Origin: Mesocentrotus franciscanus
Lineage: Eukaryota > Echinodermata > Echinoidea > Camarodonta > Strongylocentrotidae
DNA length: 64,000 bases
Assembly: GCA_037976565.1 (NCBI GenBank)
Contig: CP137668.1
Span: forward strand, 35,912,088 to 35,976,087
Direction: 5' to 3'
Under the pieces are notes generated by a model. That model saw only the letters and a program-made list of their open reading frames with translations, did not search any database and had not been told where the DNA came from. This document shows positions 23,769 through 35,978 of the stretch, piece by piece. Each line of letters begins with the position of its first letter. The first letter of the stretch is position 1. The position numbers and the translations under genes were made by a program.

Positions 23769-23769
23769 A

Positions 23770-24168
23770 TGTAACGAAAACGGGTCTCTCACTCTCTGGG
23801 TAGCGTCACTTCTTCAGTCAGAACCCGCTCTTTCTCTGTACTCGACGTTCTCACAAAAATATATTGTGCAACAGACACTCTCAGATCAGCTTACAATCAC
23901 TTAACTAAATTAAGTTACCAACACAGGAAATAATATGCACTTACAGATCAAGTAATGTTTCCAAGAACTTTAATAATCTGAACTTCCAAACAAATTAAGG
24001 CACAACTTCCTTCTTCCGCAGCTCAACACCAACTGCCCACAAGATTAACCCCACGTACGCGCATCGCAGTGCGCGACGTAACCATAGCGACATCTACAAT
24101 AACAATAAACAATTACAATAACTAACGCCCTCTAAAGGCTAGGTAATGTAAATAACGATTTCGTTACA
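23770..24168 (-). repeat. 5' LTR of the retrotransposon
   Basis: 399 bp, substitution-free against the 3' LTR and one C longer (24049-24052). It should contain the promoter. On the element strand a GTAAGT splice-donor-like site (23944-23939) lies in the LTR and could pair with the acceptor-like site before the zinc-finger ORF. No clear TATA box is assignable. Confidence 0.97.
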
Positions 24169-24480
24169 ATACCATGAACCTTCATATCAAAATTCATTAA
24201 AATCCGTCAAACATTACTAAAGTTATCGATCAAAAACCAGATGTGTATTTTTTCACATATTTAATGAGTGATGACCTTTGACCTTTGACCTACATACTCC
24301 GAAATCGAACTTAGCCTGTATTTTGATACCATTTACCTTCATATCAAATTTCATTAAAATCCACTAAATATTACCGAAGTTATCAATCGGAAACCAAATT
24401 TGTTACGAACGGAAGAACGGAAGCACGGAAGGACGGACAGCAGCGTTTCTATATATCCCCTCGCCGACAAATTATGTTGA
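24169..24480. repeat. Tandem array of about 140-bp units, right part
   Basis: It resumes with ataccatgaaccttcatatc, completing the unit interrupted at 15700, followed by one further unit. It then ends in a terminal segment with repeated ACGGA steps and atatcccctcgccga, which resembles the lead-in at 15.06 kb. Two overlapping perfect TGACCTTTGACCT motifs lie at 24272-24291. Confidence 0.85.
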
Positions 24481-26164
24481 ACTGTACTATGTATATACAT
24501 GTATATCTGTTTATCCAATATTTGAATTTCTGTTTATATAAGATTTGAATTCCTGTTCATCTAAGATTTAAGTTTAATTACGTGTAGAAATATTATCTGT
24601 TGAACTGTTTTGTGTAATCTGCATACAGTATTCATTTTTGTCGCGCATTGATCGAAAAATTCAGGTACGTGCGAGTTATAAATTCATATTATCATATTAT
24701 TAATATGAAAACAATATTGATCTGTCATCCGGGTACTGCGCTAAAGATATTAAATACACTGATTTATTGTACCAATTGGAAGCCTTATACAGAGTTAACA
24801 CCCTTCTGGCTCTCAACTGACAGTACTTCAGATAAAAATGCCATTCAGGTCATACCTGATCATAATGAATTATATTGCATATCACAAGCATAACTTCTTC
24901 ATGTGTACATTCAATTTTGCTTCTTCTGGGTCGCACATACAGTGTCTTGCAACAATTCTCACCTGCGGTGATACCAGCTTCCCTGAGGAAAAGGGCGTGT
25001 TTCTTTTCACCCCTGTGTAAGCCCTCTGGGCTTGACTTTAATCTATTTAATTGTGATACCACGAACTGTAGTGTGAAAAAAAGCATGTGACCCTAATACT
25101 TAGATATACAGATATTGCAATCTAATAAATCAATGCAGTGTCAGATTCAGGATGACTGGGCTATCTGTTAATGTTAATGCCTTATTGAAAGATGATTACA
25201 AATGATTGTTGAATGTCGTGGTAAATTTATGAGACCATCATTGGAAGGTGACGACCATCAAAAATGGTCTAAAAGATCAACCAAATGATCTAAACGGGAA
25301 GGTTTCAACAAATGTATTTCAACAATTGATAGATAAGGTCACACAATTGTTCAATTTTATGGACGATTGTTCAATTTTATGGGCAATTCAACACAATATT
25401 ATGTCCAAGTCAATTACAAAGGCTTGATTTAGTACTGATATTCATTACATTTTTATACCCCAAAATGACAAAGATTGTTAATGTTATGAAAGGTGGAAAA
25501 TCAGTTTGAACTTTTAATTATGCTAAACTGCAATGTAATTTCAAAAATTCTATGGAAACTTTGGTTTTCTATTCATTTAGTCATCTACTTGTCTTTTTTT
25601 TTAAATGACCAAATAGATGAATTTCCAAGATTCAAATTACGATATCAGATCTTATCAATGTTTCACTAGTCACATCGTATCTTTTCTGGGAACAGACTTA
25701 ATGATACATTTACAAAACTATGTTCTTGAATGAAAATGAACATCCTATCTGTTTGGAGCCAGAAAGGCATTAAATCATATACTTAAACACAGAGTTAACA
25801 CCCTTCTGGCTCTGAACAGCTATTCTATCCTCAACCAAGTATGGTGACTTCCTCCTGGACGATTACCCAACCCAAACAAATTTCATGTATCCCTGCTCTC
25901 CTTGATCATTAGAACATAATATGGTAGTGGTGGATAGATTATAAAATGGAAGTAACGCTCTAGGGGTTCTGGGGTGCTCAAACATTTGCTAGGGCAACAT
26001 TTATTACTTGGGCTAACAAACTCAGAATTTTTTTCTCATGAAAAATTGATGGGTCAAATACCTCTAGCTCAAAATTATTCAGGCTACTGGAGAAGAACCT
26101 AGACTTACCACAACTACTTCACAAGATAATGATTGTGGTATACAGAACTTGGTTTATGTACATG
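24481..26164. other. Non-coding stretch with two single-arm hairpin repeats
   Basis: No gene supported. Copies of acacccttctggctct lie at 24789-24820 and 25790-25820. The rest is AT-rich and unique-looking. Confidence 0.5.
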
Positions 26165-26458
26165 TAGAGGTGTTGTGGTCTAGTGATTAAGTCTCCTGAC
26201 TGTGAACCACAAGGTACTAGGCTCAAATCTCTGCCGTGGCAGTAATATCCTTTGACAAGACAGTAATCTACATTTGCCAAACACGAGCCAGGTGTGGTAA
26301 GTGGGTACCTTATAGGAATTTATTCCTTGAATGCACCAAGCGCTGTCGTTGTCAAAGCTAAAGCCGGGTTACTATAGATCTACGTCCTTTGGAAGTGCAC
26401 AGAGAGGTTATAACATAATGTGATGTGCACTACACAAGAATGAAATATCATTATTATG
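26165..26458 (+). mobile_element. tRNA-derived SINE, family C
   Basis: The head gaggtgttgtggtctagtgattaag resembles a tRNA A box. A B-box-like ggctcaaatctc follows about 35 bases later, then a body with ttgacaagacagtaatctac and ttggaagtgcacagag, ending in tatcattattat. The body differs from family A, so it is listed separately. Confidence 0.6.
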
Positions 26459-26797
26459 TTTAAGGGTATTTTTATCTCTCTCGTCTCCTCTCTTGCTCGA
26501 TCTACCAGACATTCTTCACGATGAAGTCATTGCTCTACCTTGAACACTGACAAAAGTTTGTATCCGATGAGGCACGATGAGATGCATTAAATGACATTAC
26601 AGGTGTCTTCCCCATCACGTCACGCTTCAGTGAGCAAGCGAACCCGCTTGAAAGTTTTTCCACATTGGAAGGCAGATGCAATAGAGTTTCACGGATTGTC
26701 TACAAGCTCAAGCATTCCAGAGAGGTGGGATAGGCTGTATGTTCTAGACTGAAGGAAGATCGTGAAAGGGATAATAAACAAAATTGCAAATACGTGG
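26459..26797. other. Non-coding stretch between two SINEs
   Basis: More even base composition than its surroundings, with atcacgtcacgcttcag and no open frame. Could be a regulatory element, but no specific evidence supports that. Confidence 0.25.
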
Positions 26798-27053
26798 GGT
26801 GGTCGTAGTGTAGTGGTTTATTTTCTGGACTCTCAATCCAAGGGTTAGGGGTTCGAATCCCAAACCGGCACAAATGCCCTTTGGCAAGAAATTAATCTAC
26901 ATTGCCACTTTCTACCCTGGTGATAATGGCTACCTGGCAATTGCTGGGGTAATAACGATTGCAGGGAAGAGCAGTATTACTACTGAACTTGAAGTGGCTA
27001 CCCTCGCCTTGGTAAATAAGACCCAATTATTATAATAATTATTATACTTTTGA
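26798..27053 (+). mobile_element. tRNA-derived SINE, family A
   Basis: Has a tRNA-like head with a perfect B box ggttcgaatcc (26850-26860) and the family A body (tggcaagaaattaatctac, ccctggtgataatgg, caattgctgggg). It ends in an ATT-rich tail (ttattataataattattat). The best-preserved copy in the window. Confidence 0.8.
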
Positions 27054-27544
27054 AAAATCAATCTAGAAAGCAATATCAGTAGCTGTGTCCATCACAGTTT
27101 GACATATATGCAAACACTACATTGACATATCCCGTAACCTGAAGGCGATGCAACAAGGTATTGAAATTCCTTTAGTTTATTTTTTGAAAATCTTTGCAAC
27201 TTTCTGAATTCCAGACTTTGCTGAAACCAATAGAATGGTATAAATGGTAGGTGAGATATGAAGGGGACACCCCCATCATGGGGGCATTGGTCTTACTCCA
27301 TGGATGATATGCAAATTAACAGGACCACTGATTAGGGGAGGGGTGTCGGAGGGGTCACAACTTCTATTTTCTTTCCAAATGACTGGTGGGGGGTTGGGTC
27401 ATTTTTGCATGTGTTGTCAATGAAGGAGGAGGTACATGTACAAGTAGACTGAGACAGGAAAACCTACATTATATGCTGAACATTGATTCAAACAATATTG
27501 AGATTAATAAATTCAAGAGTGAGATAAAGAGTAAAAATATTAAT
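27054..27544. other. Non-coding stretch, no gene seen
   Basis: Contains G-rich stretches (ggtggggggttggg near 27385) but no exon or repeat that I recognise. Confidence 0.45.
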
Positions 27545-27760
27545 TTTGGTTACCCAGGGAAGCCCCCAGACCACCACTGCTTTTCTTCAGGAGGGGTTTT
27601 ATTATCCCAACCATTGCAACTGGGTGGAGAATGGCAGATGCAATAATGCAATAATGCCTTGCCAAAAGACGTTAGTGCCGACGATTAGAACCTGCAACCC
27701 TTGGATTGAGAGTCAAGTACATGAACTGCTTCATTTAAGACGTTGGCTGGCCAACTCAAT
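27545..27760 (-). mobile_element. tRNA-derived SINE, family A, minus strand
   Basis: On the minus strand it reads ttgactctcaatccaagggt, then a degraded B box (aggttctaatcg), then cactaacgtcttttggcaag and the family A body. Orientation is opposite to its neighbours at 26165 and 26798. Confidence 0.7.
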
Positions 27761-29433
27761 ATTAAGGTTATTTAAGAATAAGTCAGTGTAATTCATCTTC
27801 ACTGAGCTGAACTTAAGTCACCAATATTTCTTGACTGTTCAACTACTCCAACACAGTACAAATATTACATGCCAACTGCATTAAAGCACCTGCTTCCAAA
27901 CAATAACTGATCCATGTAAAAATCTCTCTGAAAAATAACAGAATGTTTCATGACTTAGTTTATTGGTGCCCTCTTGGTTGAGTGGATATGAGTAGCTGGG
28001 GAAAAGGGGGTATTATAGGAGAGAGAAAATCCAGCTTTTGGTAACAATAGACTCCTAATGTTATGAGCCAGAGCAATATAACACTGAGTTCCCATAGGCA
28101 ACCTTTTTATTCAGATGGTCATATCTCGGCAAATACTTAACATATTTAATTGGTTTTCGACATTTGGACATTATTTTTGGCGCTCTTTCGGAAAATGAAG
28201 AAAAAATTGAGAAATTCCAAAAATAGATTTTTATGACGTCACAGCTTCGGTACTCTATAGTATTGTCTGAATTTTGGGCATGAATTGGTTTGAGAAGCTA
28301 AAGTGTCTATACAAGAGTAAAGCACACAAACAAGTTTATTCATAACTCACCAAACTTCAAAAGAGACTCTCTGACATGCAATTATTTGTTCTAATGTGTA
28401 CATTTCTTTTCATACAAACACATACCGGTAGCTCTTTCCAACCGCAAAGAAAAGAAGAGATCACTTGAGCTGTGCATGTGAAGTATATATACATGTACCT
28501 TTCTTCCATAATACATAGCACTTTTATGTCCTTGGGTAAATTCTTCAACAGTGGTAACAGGAATACAAGAGACAAATGTGTAGTGCAGTAGAAGTTAAAT
28601 GACACAAACAGTGTCATATTACTCATTAGCAACTAGAGATTTTTTTTAAATGGCCTATTACTAACTGGAAGATGTTGCAATATTGCTCTCATTTTGACAT
28701 TGTTCTGAACAATATGAAACATGCGCTATTTTTCTATGCAGAATCCTACTGTAGACATCGTAACGATTACACATGTATAAAATTATCACAGTAGACCCTA
28801 GAACAGATACTATAGCGCTTTGAAAACAAACGAAAATAGACAAGCGGTTTCGGGCGGTTTAGTGAGTAAAAGGAGGGGTGGTTTCGGGCCGTTTAGTTGC
28901 TAAAGGGTTAACAGTTTAGCAGCATGAACAGTTATTCATATCCATATTCAGCATTAAGAAAATTCCTAGAGTACTGCAGTAAAGATGTATCAGAAAACAT
29001 TTAAGCACCAGTGTTTAAGCCTATGAGTACTAGAATGTGTATTATCATTTACAGAGGCCCTATAATTTCAGGGATAAAAATACTGTCTGCTAAGAACCAG
29101 AAGGGTATTAAGTCAATGTTAAAAGATATGGGCTATATTGCCCTTCTGGCTCTATACAAGTAGTTTATTCAGAGCTATCAATCTCAAGCATATCCTATGC
29201 ATGCTGTGACTGAGAAAAAGTAATGTATCTGCTTACTTATTTGTCAAGGGAGCCAGCATTATTACCTCTGTAGTCATTACCAATATTTCTGAACTGATAT
29301 AGAAAGGAGTGCTACATTTGTCTGCTGAAGCATTCAGGTTAAAAGGAACCTTTCAAATCTAACCTAAATTTCACAATAGTGAATGCTCCATGTTAACTTC
29401 CCCATGGGAGAACAGAATCTTTTTGTTTTTCCC
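27761..29433. other. Non-coding stretch with one hairpin repeat
   Basis: No supported exon. It contains the full hairpin repeat at 29087-29162 and, near 28233, a tatgacgtcaca motif. Two G-rich repeats of cggtttcggg.cg.tttagt lie at about 28845-28900. Confidence 0.45.
29087..29162. repeat. Small hairpin repeat with AGAACCAGAAGGG arm, copy 2
   Basis: Left arm ctaagaaccagaagggtatt and right arm attgcccttctggctct are inverted over a roughly 35-base loop. The best-preserved full copy of the family first seen at 12769-12838. Confidence 0.6.
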
Positions 29434-29830
29434 TTAAAGATAAAGTTGAGTTCTGGTCATGCGATTGCATTGTGAAAGAAACGGTGTGGAATCGATCAGA
29501 AAAGGTTGATCATCTAGCATATACAGTAAGTATTGGTGTGTACTGCAAGGTTTTGGAATCATCAAAATGATAAGAAATTTGGCCCAGTCTTGGTAAAGTT
29601 ACAAACACTGTACAAAGACAGATGTATATGGGACTACACGAACATGTGGCATAAAAATCCATCCCGATTTGTATGCTGTTACATGGCATATTTAGAATAT
29701 TAAGGCATTTGAAGAGCCATGCTTTTCAGGGAACATTTTTTATCTGATGTTCTTCCACACTTGCATAATAACAATGATAACGCTTACAAATTATTTTTCA
29801 CCTCTTCCCAGAACTCAACCTTCTCTTTAA
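29434..29830 (+). mobile_element. Miniature inverted-repeat transposon, TTAA family, copy B
   Basis: 397 bp, TTAA at both ends, opposite orientation to the copy at 1274-1665. Shared blocks include catgcgattgcattgtgaaa, atcgatcagaaaaggttgat, atcatcaaaatgataagaaa and ttttatctgatgttcttcca. Non-coding. Confidence 0.8.
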
Positions 29831-31668
29831 AGTAGAGTTTGAAAATTTACACAATTCATGAGTTGCACACAAAATTTATGATTTCATAACAATGTTCTGT
29901 ATTATAATATGAACATTAATGCTTTGAGTATCAAGGCCATCCTAATATCAGATATTGCAATCCTGATAATGATTTCATTAAAAATGGGCAAGTCTATAAA
30001 GGGGTTTGATCTTTTTGTGTCCCATACAATACCATGTATCATGGACTACTGAACAAATCTAGCAATGAAAGTACCATTTTCCTGGATATGTAAGCTACAG
30101 TAGGACTGCCATATTTAATGTATGTGTAATCATCATAAGTATTAAACATTTTTATGTAGTCTATAATGTAAGGGACATATTACCTGCCTTAGACTTGCCT
30201 TAATAGCAACAATATTCATAATTTCAACTACCGGTAATGTCAGGTTAAAATATTTCATTGTAAATTCTAAGTGAGATTCCACTTATCTAAATTACATCAT
30301 CAATCATGTGTCCTTGCACAAATATGTGATGATCTACACCTAAAACACACTCTCAGGTGATTGTATGTAGGCTATGCATAAGGACAAACAAATAACATGA
30401 TACCGTTTCTCCACTTTACAATATAGCTGGTGAAACAAACAGCTAGATGATGCACATTATGCTCTACAAAAGGATTTCAATCATGGGAACAGGTGATTGC
30501 AAATAATTTACAATTTGCAAAAATGAAATAGACGTTCTCCATTTCAGATAATACAATTTGAAATGTTAACGTTTTTCCTAGCCTGATCATCCCCTCAAAA
30601 CATTGCACCTGATGACATGAATGGGTTTCAATAATAAATACAGGTATATCGAATCGCCTGTTATGTCAGTCCTTTCAAATTTGCGTTGGACCATTCAGAT
30701 CATCAGCGGTACCTGAATATTTTAGGTTAAGCAGGTGCTTTTGGTAAGAACTTTCTATCCTATGCATTCAGAGAGTACGATTTGGGTTTGGGTGGTGATT
30801 TCAAAATCAGAACAAAATCCACATTCTCATAGCTCCAGGTTATCACAAGTGTCTCCTACATTCTTATGGTAGCTCTTTAAACCCATTGCCTGCAGGAATC
30901 GGGTGGCTTTCATTCTAAGCCTATGGGATGGACAGATTTTCAGAAGTCAATGGGTTAAAAGATAGGCCTACTGCTGAAGGAAGGTCTTTTCCATAAGTGA
31001 AAAGGTCTTCATCTTTATTGGCAGAAAGTTGTATTCATCTCAAAATTTTGCCTAATGCGAATACGTTTCAACTTCTTTGTTAAACATATTCTATGTCTTT
31101 ACAAGCTTTAACTGTCATTGATTGTACTTTGCTGATTTCTTTTTAAGTTTTAAAATATTATTCAGTAAACTTCATTCTTTGTCTGGAAGATGATGCTATC
31201 ATATGCTTTTTGATATTTCTTTGGGATTACATTCTTGGAGGTGTATTGATAAATTGTTTCTTGGCACCTAGTCATTCATACAGGTATACATGTACATAAA
31301 TGCAAACACTGAATCAAAATTTACATAAAGGAAGAGTTGGGTTTAATGTTATTGTTATTAAAATATTCTTCAAGATAGTTGGAGGTGTATTGATAAATTT
31401 TTATTGGCACCCAGTCATTCATGGAAGATATTGGCAGGCAACAATCCGCAGCCATTGCACTTGCGCAAGAAACCTAGAGCAACATATCCATGTAGCATCA
31501 CCGCCTGGATGCAATCAACAGTTGGTGGTCAATTAAATGCTTTGTGACACAGTAACAAGGGGTATAATTAATTGACAAATTACGAATCATTGTTGAAAGG
31601 GGGAACATTATCTTCATGGCCATATTGATTTCTCAGACAATCAACTGACTGATCATTATGTTCTCCTC
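29831..31668. other. Non-coding stretch with one TTAACCC hairpin repeat
   Basis: Besides the small repeat at 30876-30960, a duplicated ggaggtgtattgataaatt (about 31239 and 31381) is visible. No gene supported. Confidence 0.45.
30876..30960. repeat. Short TTAACCC...GGGTTAA hairpin repeat, copy 2
   Basis: Begins tttaaacccattgcc and ends agtcaatgggttaaaa, inverted ends around a 55-base interior. Confidence 0.6.
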
Positions 31669-32096
31669 AGGGTGAGTTCAAGCAATTTTTCGAAGCTAGA
31701 ATCACAAACATGAATCACAATTCAAAACGCCGATACAAAAGATGGTTACTGTGGGAGATCGTTCAAGCGATTTTCAGCGATTTTCCATCAACGCTGATTC
31801 TCACTCTTTTTAAGCCCACCCAGGAAGAATAGAAATAGGTAGCGATAATATATATAATAGATAATGACGTCATAGAATCATGATTGAGATCTCCGTTCGT
31901 TCAAGCGAATTTCAGCGACTGTGATTCTGCAGAATCATGATACAAAACGCATCTTTTTCAGCGTTTCATGTTTGTGTTTTTAAACACGTTTATTTTTACG
32001 ACCAACGAAAAATCGCTTGAACGCAACCGTGTTTTAAACTAAACGTCTTTGAAAACCGTGATTCTAGGGTGAAAAAGTGTCGATTGAACGCACCCT
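31669..32096. mobile_element. Inverted-repeat transposon with AGGGTG ends
   Basis: 428 bp, starting AGGGTGAGTTCAAGCAA and ending TCGATTGAACGCACCCT. The match extends inward (agaatcac / gtgattct). The motif ttcaagcgaattttcagcga and its complement recur inside, so the whole element can fold on itself. Non-coding. No clear target duplication seen. Confidence 0.7.
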
Positions 32097-33534
32097 AAAT
32101 CTCCAATTTGGATGTCACTTCAGAGATGGAAGAATTGTCCACACACACATCATATGCAGGATTGTTTTGGTAGTCATGGACATTTCGTTAGCTGTACATG
32201 ATAGTACAGAAGCACTGGGTTAATGATTATATCAAGTAAATTTCAGTGCATTATTCTACTATCCATGTCTTATCTAGTTAGGTGGTCTGTCGGTATCGAC
32301 AGATCACTATTGTTTTCGTCAGAATTTTCTTTCTTTATTTATTTTTATTTCTCCCCCCTTTTTTGTGTAGAGGATAACTCAAGATAAAATTAGTCAATTT
32401 CTTTCAATTTTGGCACAGTCATAGGTCATTGTCATGAGACGTGACAGGAACATTTTCAAGGTCATCAAGTCTTCATGACGTCATCCAGGCGCCATTTTGT
32501 GTTTTTTTTTGTACTTTCAACTCATGATCATATCTTCATAACGAAAAGTCATTTCTCATTCATATTTATCATGATCAAGGTCAATATCCGTCCGGTCAAT
32601 TTCAGTCAAAAACGCGCGCATGCGTCGTCCCGCGTCAGCGCGCGCAAAATTTCAAAATGCTCCAAATCGTCTCAAATTCATTTTGGATACGTTTCAGGCC
32701 ATTTTAAGCATTTCAAAAAAGCGCACACACGAATGCGCGCGCGTTCGTTCGTGACGGCAGAACGCAACATAATTCCTCCTATCTTTTTTTGGCATGATAT
32801 TCCTCATTTTTTCTGAACAATTTGATACCATGTTTATCCTTTTATGACCATTAATAACGGAATGAGCGTCCGTTCAAGAAACATGTCCGTGCGCGCGATC
32901 TCTTGTAATACATAGCATATATGGGCAAAAACATGCCTATACAAAATTCATTGTAACTCTTCAGAATGGATGGGAACTCCAATTTTTTTCATATTTGGAT
33001 AGATTATGAGTCGGAGATATGATTTCATGTCTCATTTGACCCTCAATTAACTCATGACGTCATCATAATGGCCTCCGAACTCAAAATTTCAATTTGCATA
33101 TTATGACGTCAGCATATTTTTGGAAAATTGATTGTATCTCTGTAAATATTGATCGATTTTCTTCCAAATTTTGATATGTTCTAGCTGAGACAATTCTCTA
33201 CAAATGCAGTCACCACGATTTTTCATTTTGACAAAGGCATCATGGCGTATTTTTGCGATTAAAGGAGGCATGTCAATTTTTCACATTTTGCGTGTATTCT
33301 CTATGGGACATGACTTTTTCTCAAAACTGGATTCTACATTCCGTCTTTCGCGAGCAATATCTCCGTCGTTTTAGTTTTGTTTTGCTGAGCTTTGAGTATG
33401 TTGTAGCTGAGACAATAAGCTATCACAAGTGTGCCCTTTATTTTTCGATCAGATGCCGGGATCATGCTCATATTTCACTTGCAAAGTGGGATTTGAGAAT
33501 TCCATTTTCCGTTCACGTGTAATGTCTATGTGGA

Positions 33535-33625
33535 TTATTTTGGTATAGTGGTCATAGCACTTGCCTCCCATTCCGGCGACCCAAGTTCGATTCCTGGTGG
33601 GTCATTTTTTTTTTTTTTTTTGCCG
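33535..33625 (+). mobile_element. tRNA-like sequence or SINE head followed by T-run
   Basis: ttggtatagtggtcatagcac (A-box-like) and agttcgattcctgg (B-box-like) are spaced as in a tRNA and end in a run of about 20 T. The acceptor-stem halves do not pair convincingly, so it is a tRNA pseudogene or truncated SINE rather than a working tRNA gene. Confidence 0.6.
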
Positions 33626-33984
33626 TCGTTTTAGATTTGATTTTATGATCTTCTTCGACTATTATAACATATTATCATATACAATCACAAACAATGTAAT
33701 AAAATGCCTAATTTTGCGTGTTATATCTATGGGAGAAGAATGTCAATCGTTTGAGTACAACCCTATGGGAAATCTGGTATTAAACCTAATATAGGGTTTA
33801 TCTCCCAACTCTGCTACAATATCAAATCACCTTGCTAGTCTCCTTCCCAGACGTTTTTACTTTTCCAGTTATTCAGCCCAAGGTATATGCATGTTTACGT
33901 CTCTCCCGTGGACATAGAATTGTTTACTTGTCTATACTTCTCTCTTTCTCTATATTAAATTCTATTTATGCTGGATATATTGAA

Positions 33985-34260
33985 TGCATCGTTCTCCATT
34001 GCATCTCTCTCTTTCTCCTCTCTCTTGCTCTGTTTCCCTTCTCCTCTCTTATTTTGCCCCTCTCCTTCTCTTGCTCTGTCTCTGCATATATATCTCTCTA
34101 CTCTTTACCCTCTCCCTCTCTCTCTGCCTCCCTCTACCTCGACCTCTTGCCTTGCCTCCCTCTTATTCTCTTGCTCTGTCTCCCTCTGCCTCTGCCCTTC
34201 TCTTTTCTTCTCTCTCACCCTCTACCTCTCCCGCCTCTGGTTCTCGTTCTCCTTCTATTA
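33985..34260. repeat. CT-rich low-complexity tract
   Basis: Imperfect CTCT, TCTCCC and CTCTGCC steps throughout. Open in all three plus frames (Leu/Ser/Pro-rich), which reflects composition and not coding. Confidence 0.8.
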
Positions 34261-34475
34261 TGTCTTGTAATGTTCCTTAATTTTCTATAGCTCTGCCCTT
34301 TGCCCTTTGGCCTTGGAACTCAAAATACGAATTTGCATATTATGACGTCAGCATATTTATGGAAAATTGATTGTATCTGTAAATATGGATCGATTTTCTT
34401 CCAAATTTTGATATGTTGTAGCTAAGACAATTTTCTACAAGATCAGTTATTCAGATTACATAACAGACCACCTAA

Positions 34476-35689
34476 TTCGTCCTCATGACGAATTACATTT
34501 CTAGTTATACTTCATTTTCACTTTTCAAATAGTAATTCTTACAAATATTACCGAGGTATTATAAATTATTTGATGAATACAAAAATCTTTACATCATTAC
34601 ATAGTTTGTTCATTAGCTCACTCATTATACAGTACATCAATGCAATTGTGTCTGTGGAGAATTGTGTCTGTGGAGATTCGTGTACATAATTGGAGCCTTT
34701 TATATTTTCTCTTTGAAGGTTGCCAACAATATACAGTTAACAACTAAATTATTCATACCCCTTGTCAATTTGATGTTTTTGTAACTCGGGAATGAAAGGA
34801 GGACTGGTTGAATTAGGGCATTTGTTGACTAATTCAAAAATTTGGTAAGGGTATGAACAGTTTAGTTGTTTACTGTACTTTTGATACTGAAGCTACAGTT
34901 AACAATTCTGTACTTGATTTATCTTTATATTTGGAGGCCTTACAATTCCTTTGAGAACTCTATACAAAAGAGTCTATAAAACAAAAATCATCCTTTGCGT
35001 CACCTTTTCAGAATAAAGTTTTCACTGCACTCAGAAATGCATCCCTTGAAAAGATGGTCTATGCATACCTAATCCCATGAATTCACACAAAAACTTGTGA
35101 AGGCGAATTTAAAAAAAAAAGACACATTGTTATATTAATGCTTCAGGTAATAGCCCCTTTGAGTACAATCTATACAAAACTTTCATATTTCTATACACTG
35201 TTTATTTGTTTAGTTTACAATTGTTTTGTTTATTGAAATAACTGACCTCAAGTTATTTTAATGGTATTTTGTACTTTATGCATGGTTGAGACATGAGGTT
35301 ACTTATTCAATTTAAATCTTTCAGCTCAATTTGCCCTTAGTAATCTTCATATGGACAAAATGGTCAACATTGTCCTAATTTGTTTTTCTCCCAGAAGCAA
35401 ATGAATGCAAAGCTCTGCAGTATTAGACCTGGGATATGGGGCGGGGGTGGTCAAAGAAGCCATTTTGCAAGAGATACCATAAAAGTTATAACAAATCTTG
35501 TTTGGCACAAGATCATGGAAAATGAGAAATCATGAAAAATCTTTAAATAATATGCATGTAATTGACTAAAGTTCTATATGTATTTTCTAGTTCCTCTGTC
35601 AAAGAATTGTAAATCATAAGGTAGCTAGTGTTGAAACCATAGCAGATAGCAGAGACAGGAGGCAGTATCAATAACATCAGAAGTAGAAG
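34476..35689. other. Non-coding stretch, no gene seen
   Basis: AT-rich. Contains two inverted copies of an aactaaattattcatacccct-type block (about 34740-34765 and 34850-34870). No exon supported. Confidence 0.45.
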
Positions 35690-35789
35690 TAGATGGAGAA
35701 GTAGTTTTAGTTGTAGTAGTAGTATTAGTAGTATTAGTAGTATAGTAGTAGTATTAATAGTAGTAATAGTAGTAGCAATAGTAATTATC

Positions 35790-35830
<41 letters not shown>

Positions 35831-35978
35831 CAGCAGCAGTAATAGTAGTCGTAGTAATAGTAGTCGTAGTAATAGTAGTAGTAATAGTAGTAGTAGCAGT
35901 AGTAGTAGCAGTAGTAGTAGTAGCAGCAGCAGCAGCAGCAGTAATAGTAGCAGTAGTGATTTGGTGGTGGTGGTAATA
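35690..35978. repeat. TAG/CAG trinucleotide microsatellite
   Basis: Runs of GTA/TAG with islands of CAG and GTC. Poly-Leu and poly-Tyr open frames on the minus strand are products of this repeat. Confidence 0.95.

Larger units (their letters stand above)
15701..24168 (-). mobile_element. Ty3/Gypsy-type LTR retrotransposon, recent full-length insertion with extra zinc-finger ORF
   Basis: An 8.47-kb element transcribed right to left. In order it has: 5' LTR (23770-24168), primer-binding site, leader with 31-bp minisatellite, gag, protease, RT, RNase H, integrase, a C2H2 zinc-finger ORF, polypurine tract and 3' LTR (15701-16098). The order PR-RT-RH-IN places it in Ty3/Gypsy (Metaviridae). Integrase ends in a GPY motif and no chromodomain is visible. 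Target duplication is ATAC (15697-15700 and 24169-24172). The LTRs differ only in a C-run length (15980-15982 versus 24049-24052), so insertion was very recent. No in-frame stop codon lies inside a domain. The frame breaks are single-base shortfalls explainable by homopolymer runs near 21645, 20395, 20217, 19486, 18011 and 17357. I could not assign a lineage (Mag, Gmr1 or other). Confidence 0.95.
32278..34475. mobile_element. 2.2-kb composite repeat with TTAGGTGGTCTGT inverted ends
   Basis: Ends are TTAGGTGGTCTGT (32278-32290) and ACAGACCACCTAA (34463-34475). Inside, a block starting gaactcaaaat...gaatttgcatattatgacgtcagc occurs twice (about 33076 and 34318). TGACGTCA occurs at about 32476, 33056, 33104 and 34342. 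A tRNA-like insertion (33535-33625) and a CT-rich tract (33985-34260) sit within it. No transposase is encoded, so the superfamily is unknown. Confidence 0.6.

Noticed and set aside
33550..33602. Functional tRNA gene
   Set aside because: A- and B-box-like motifs are present but the acceptor stem does not pair and a long T-run follows. Better explained as a tRNA-derived insertion.
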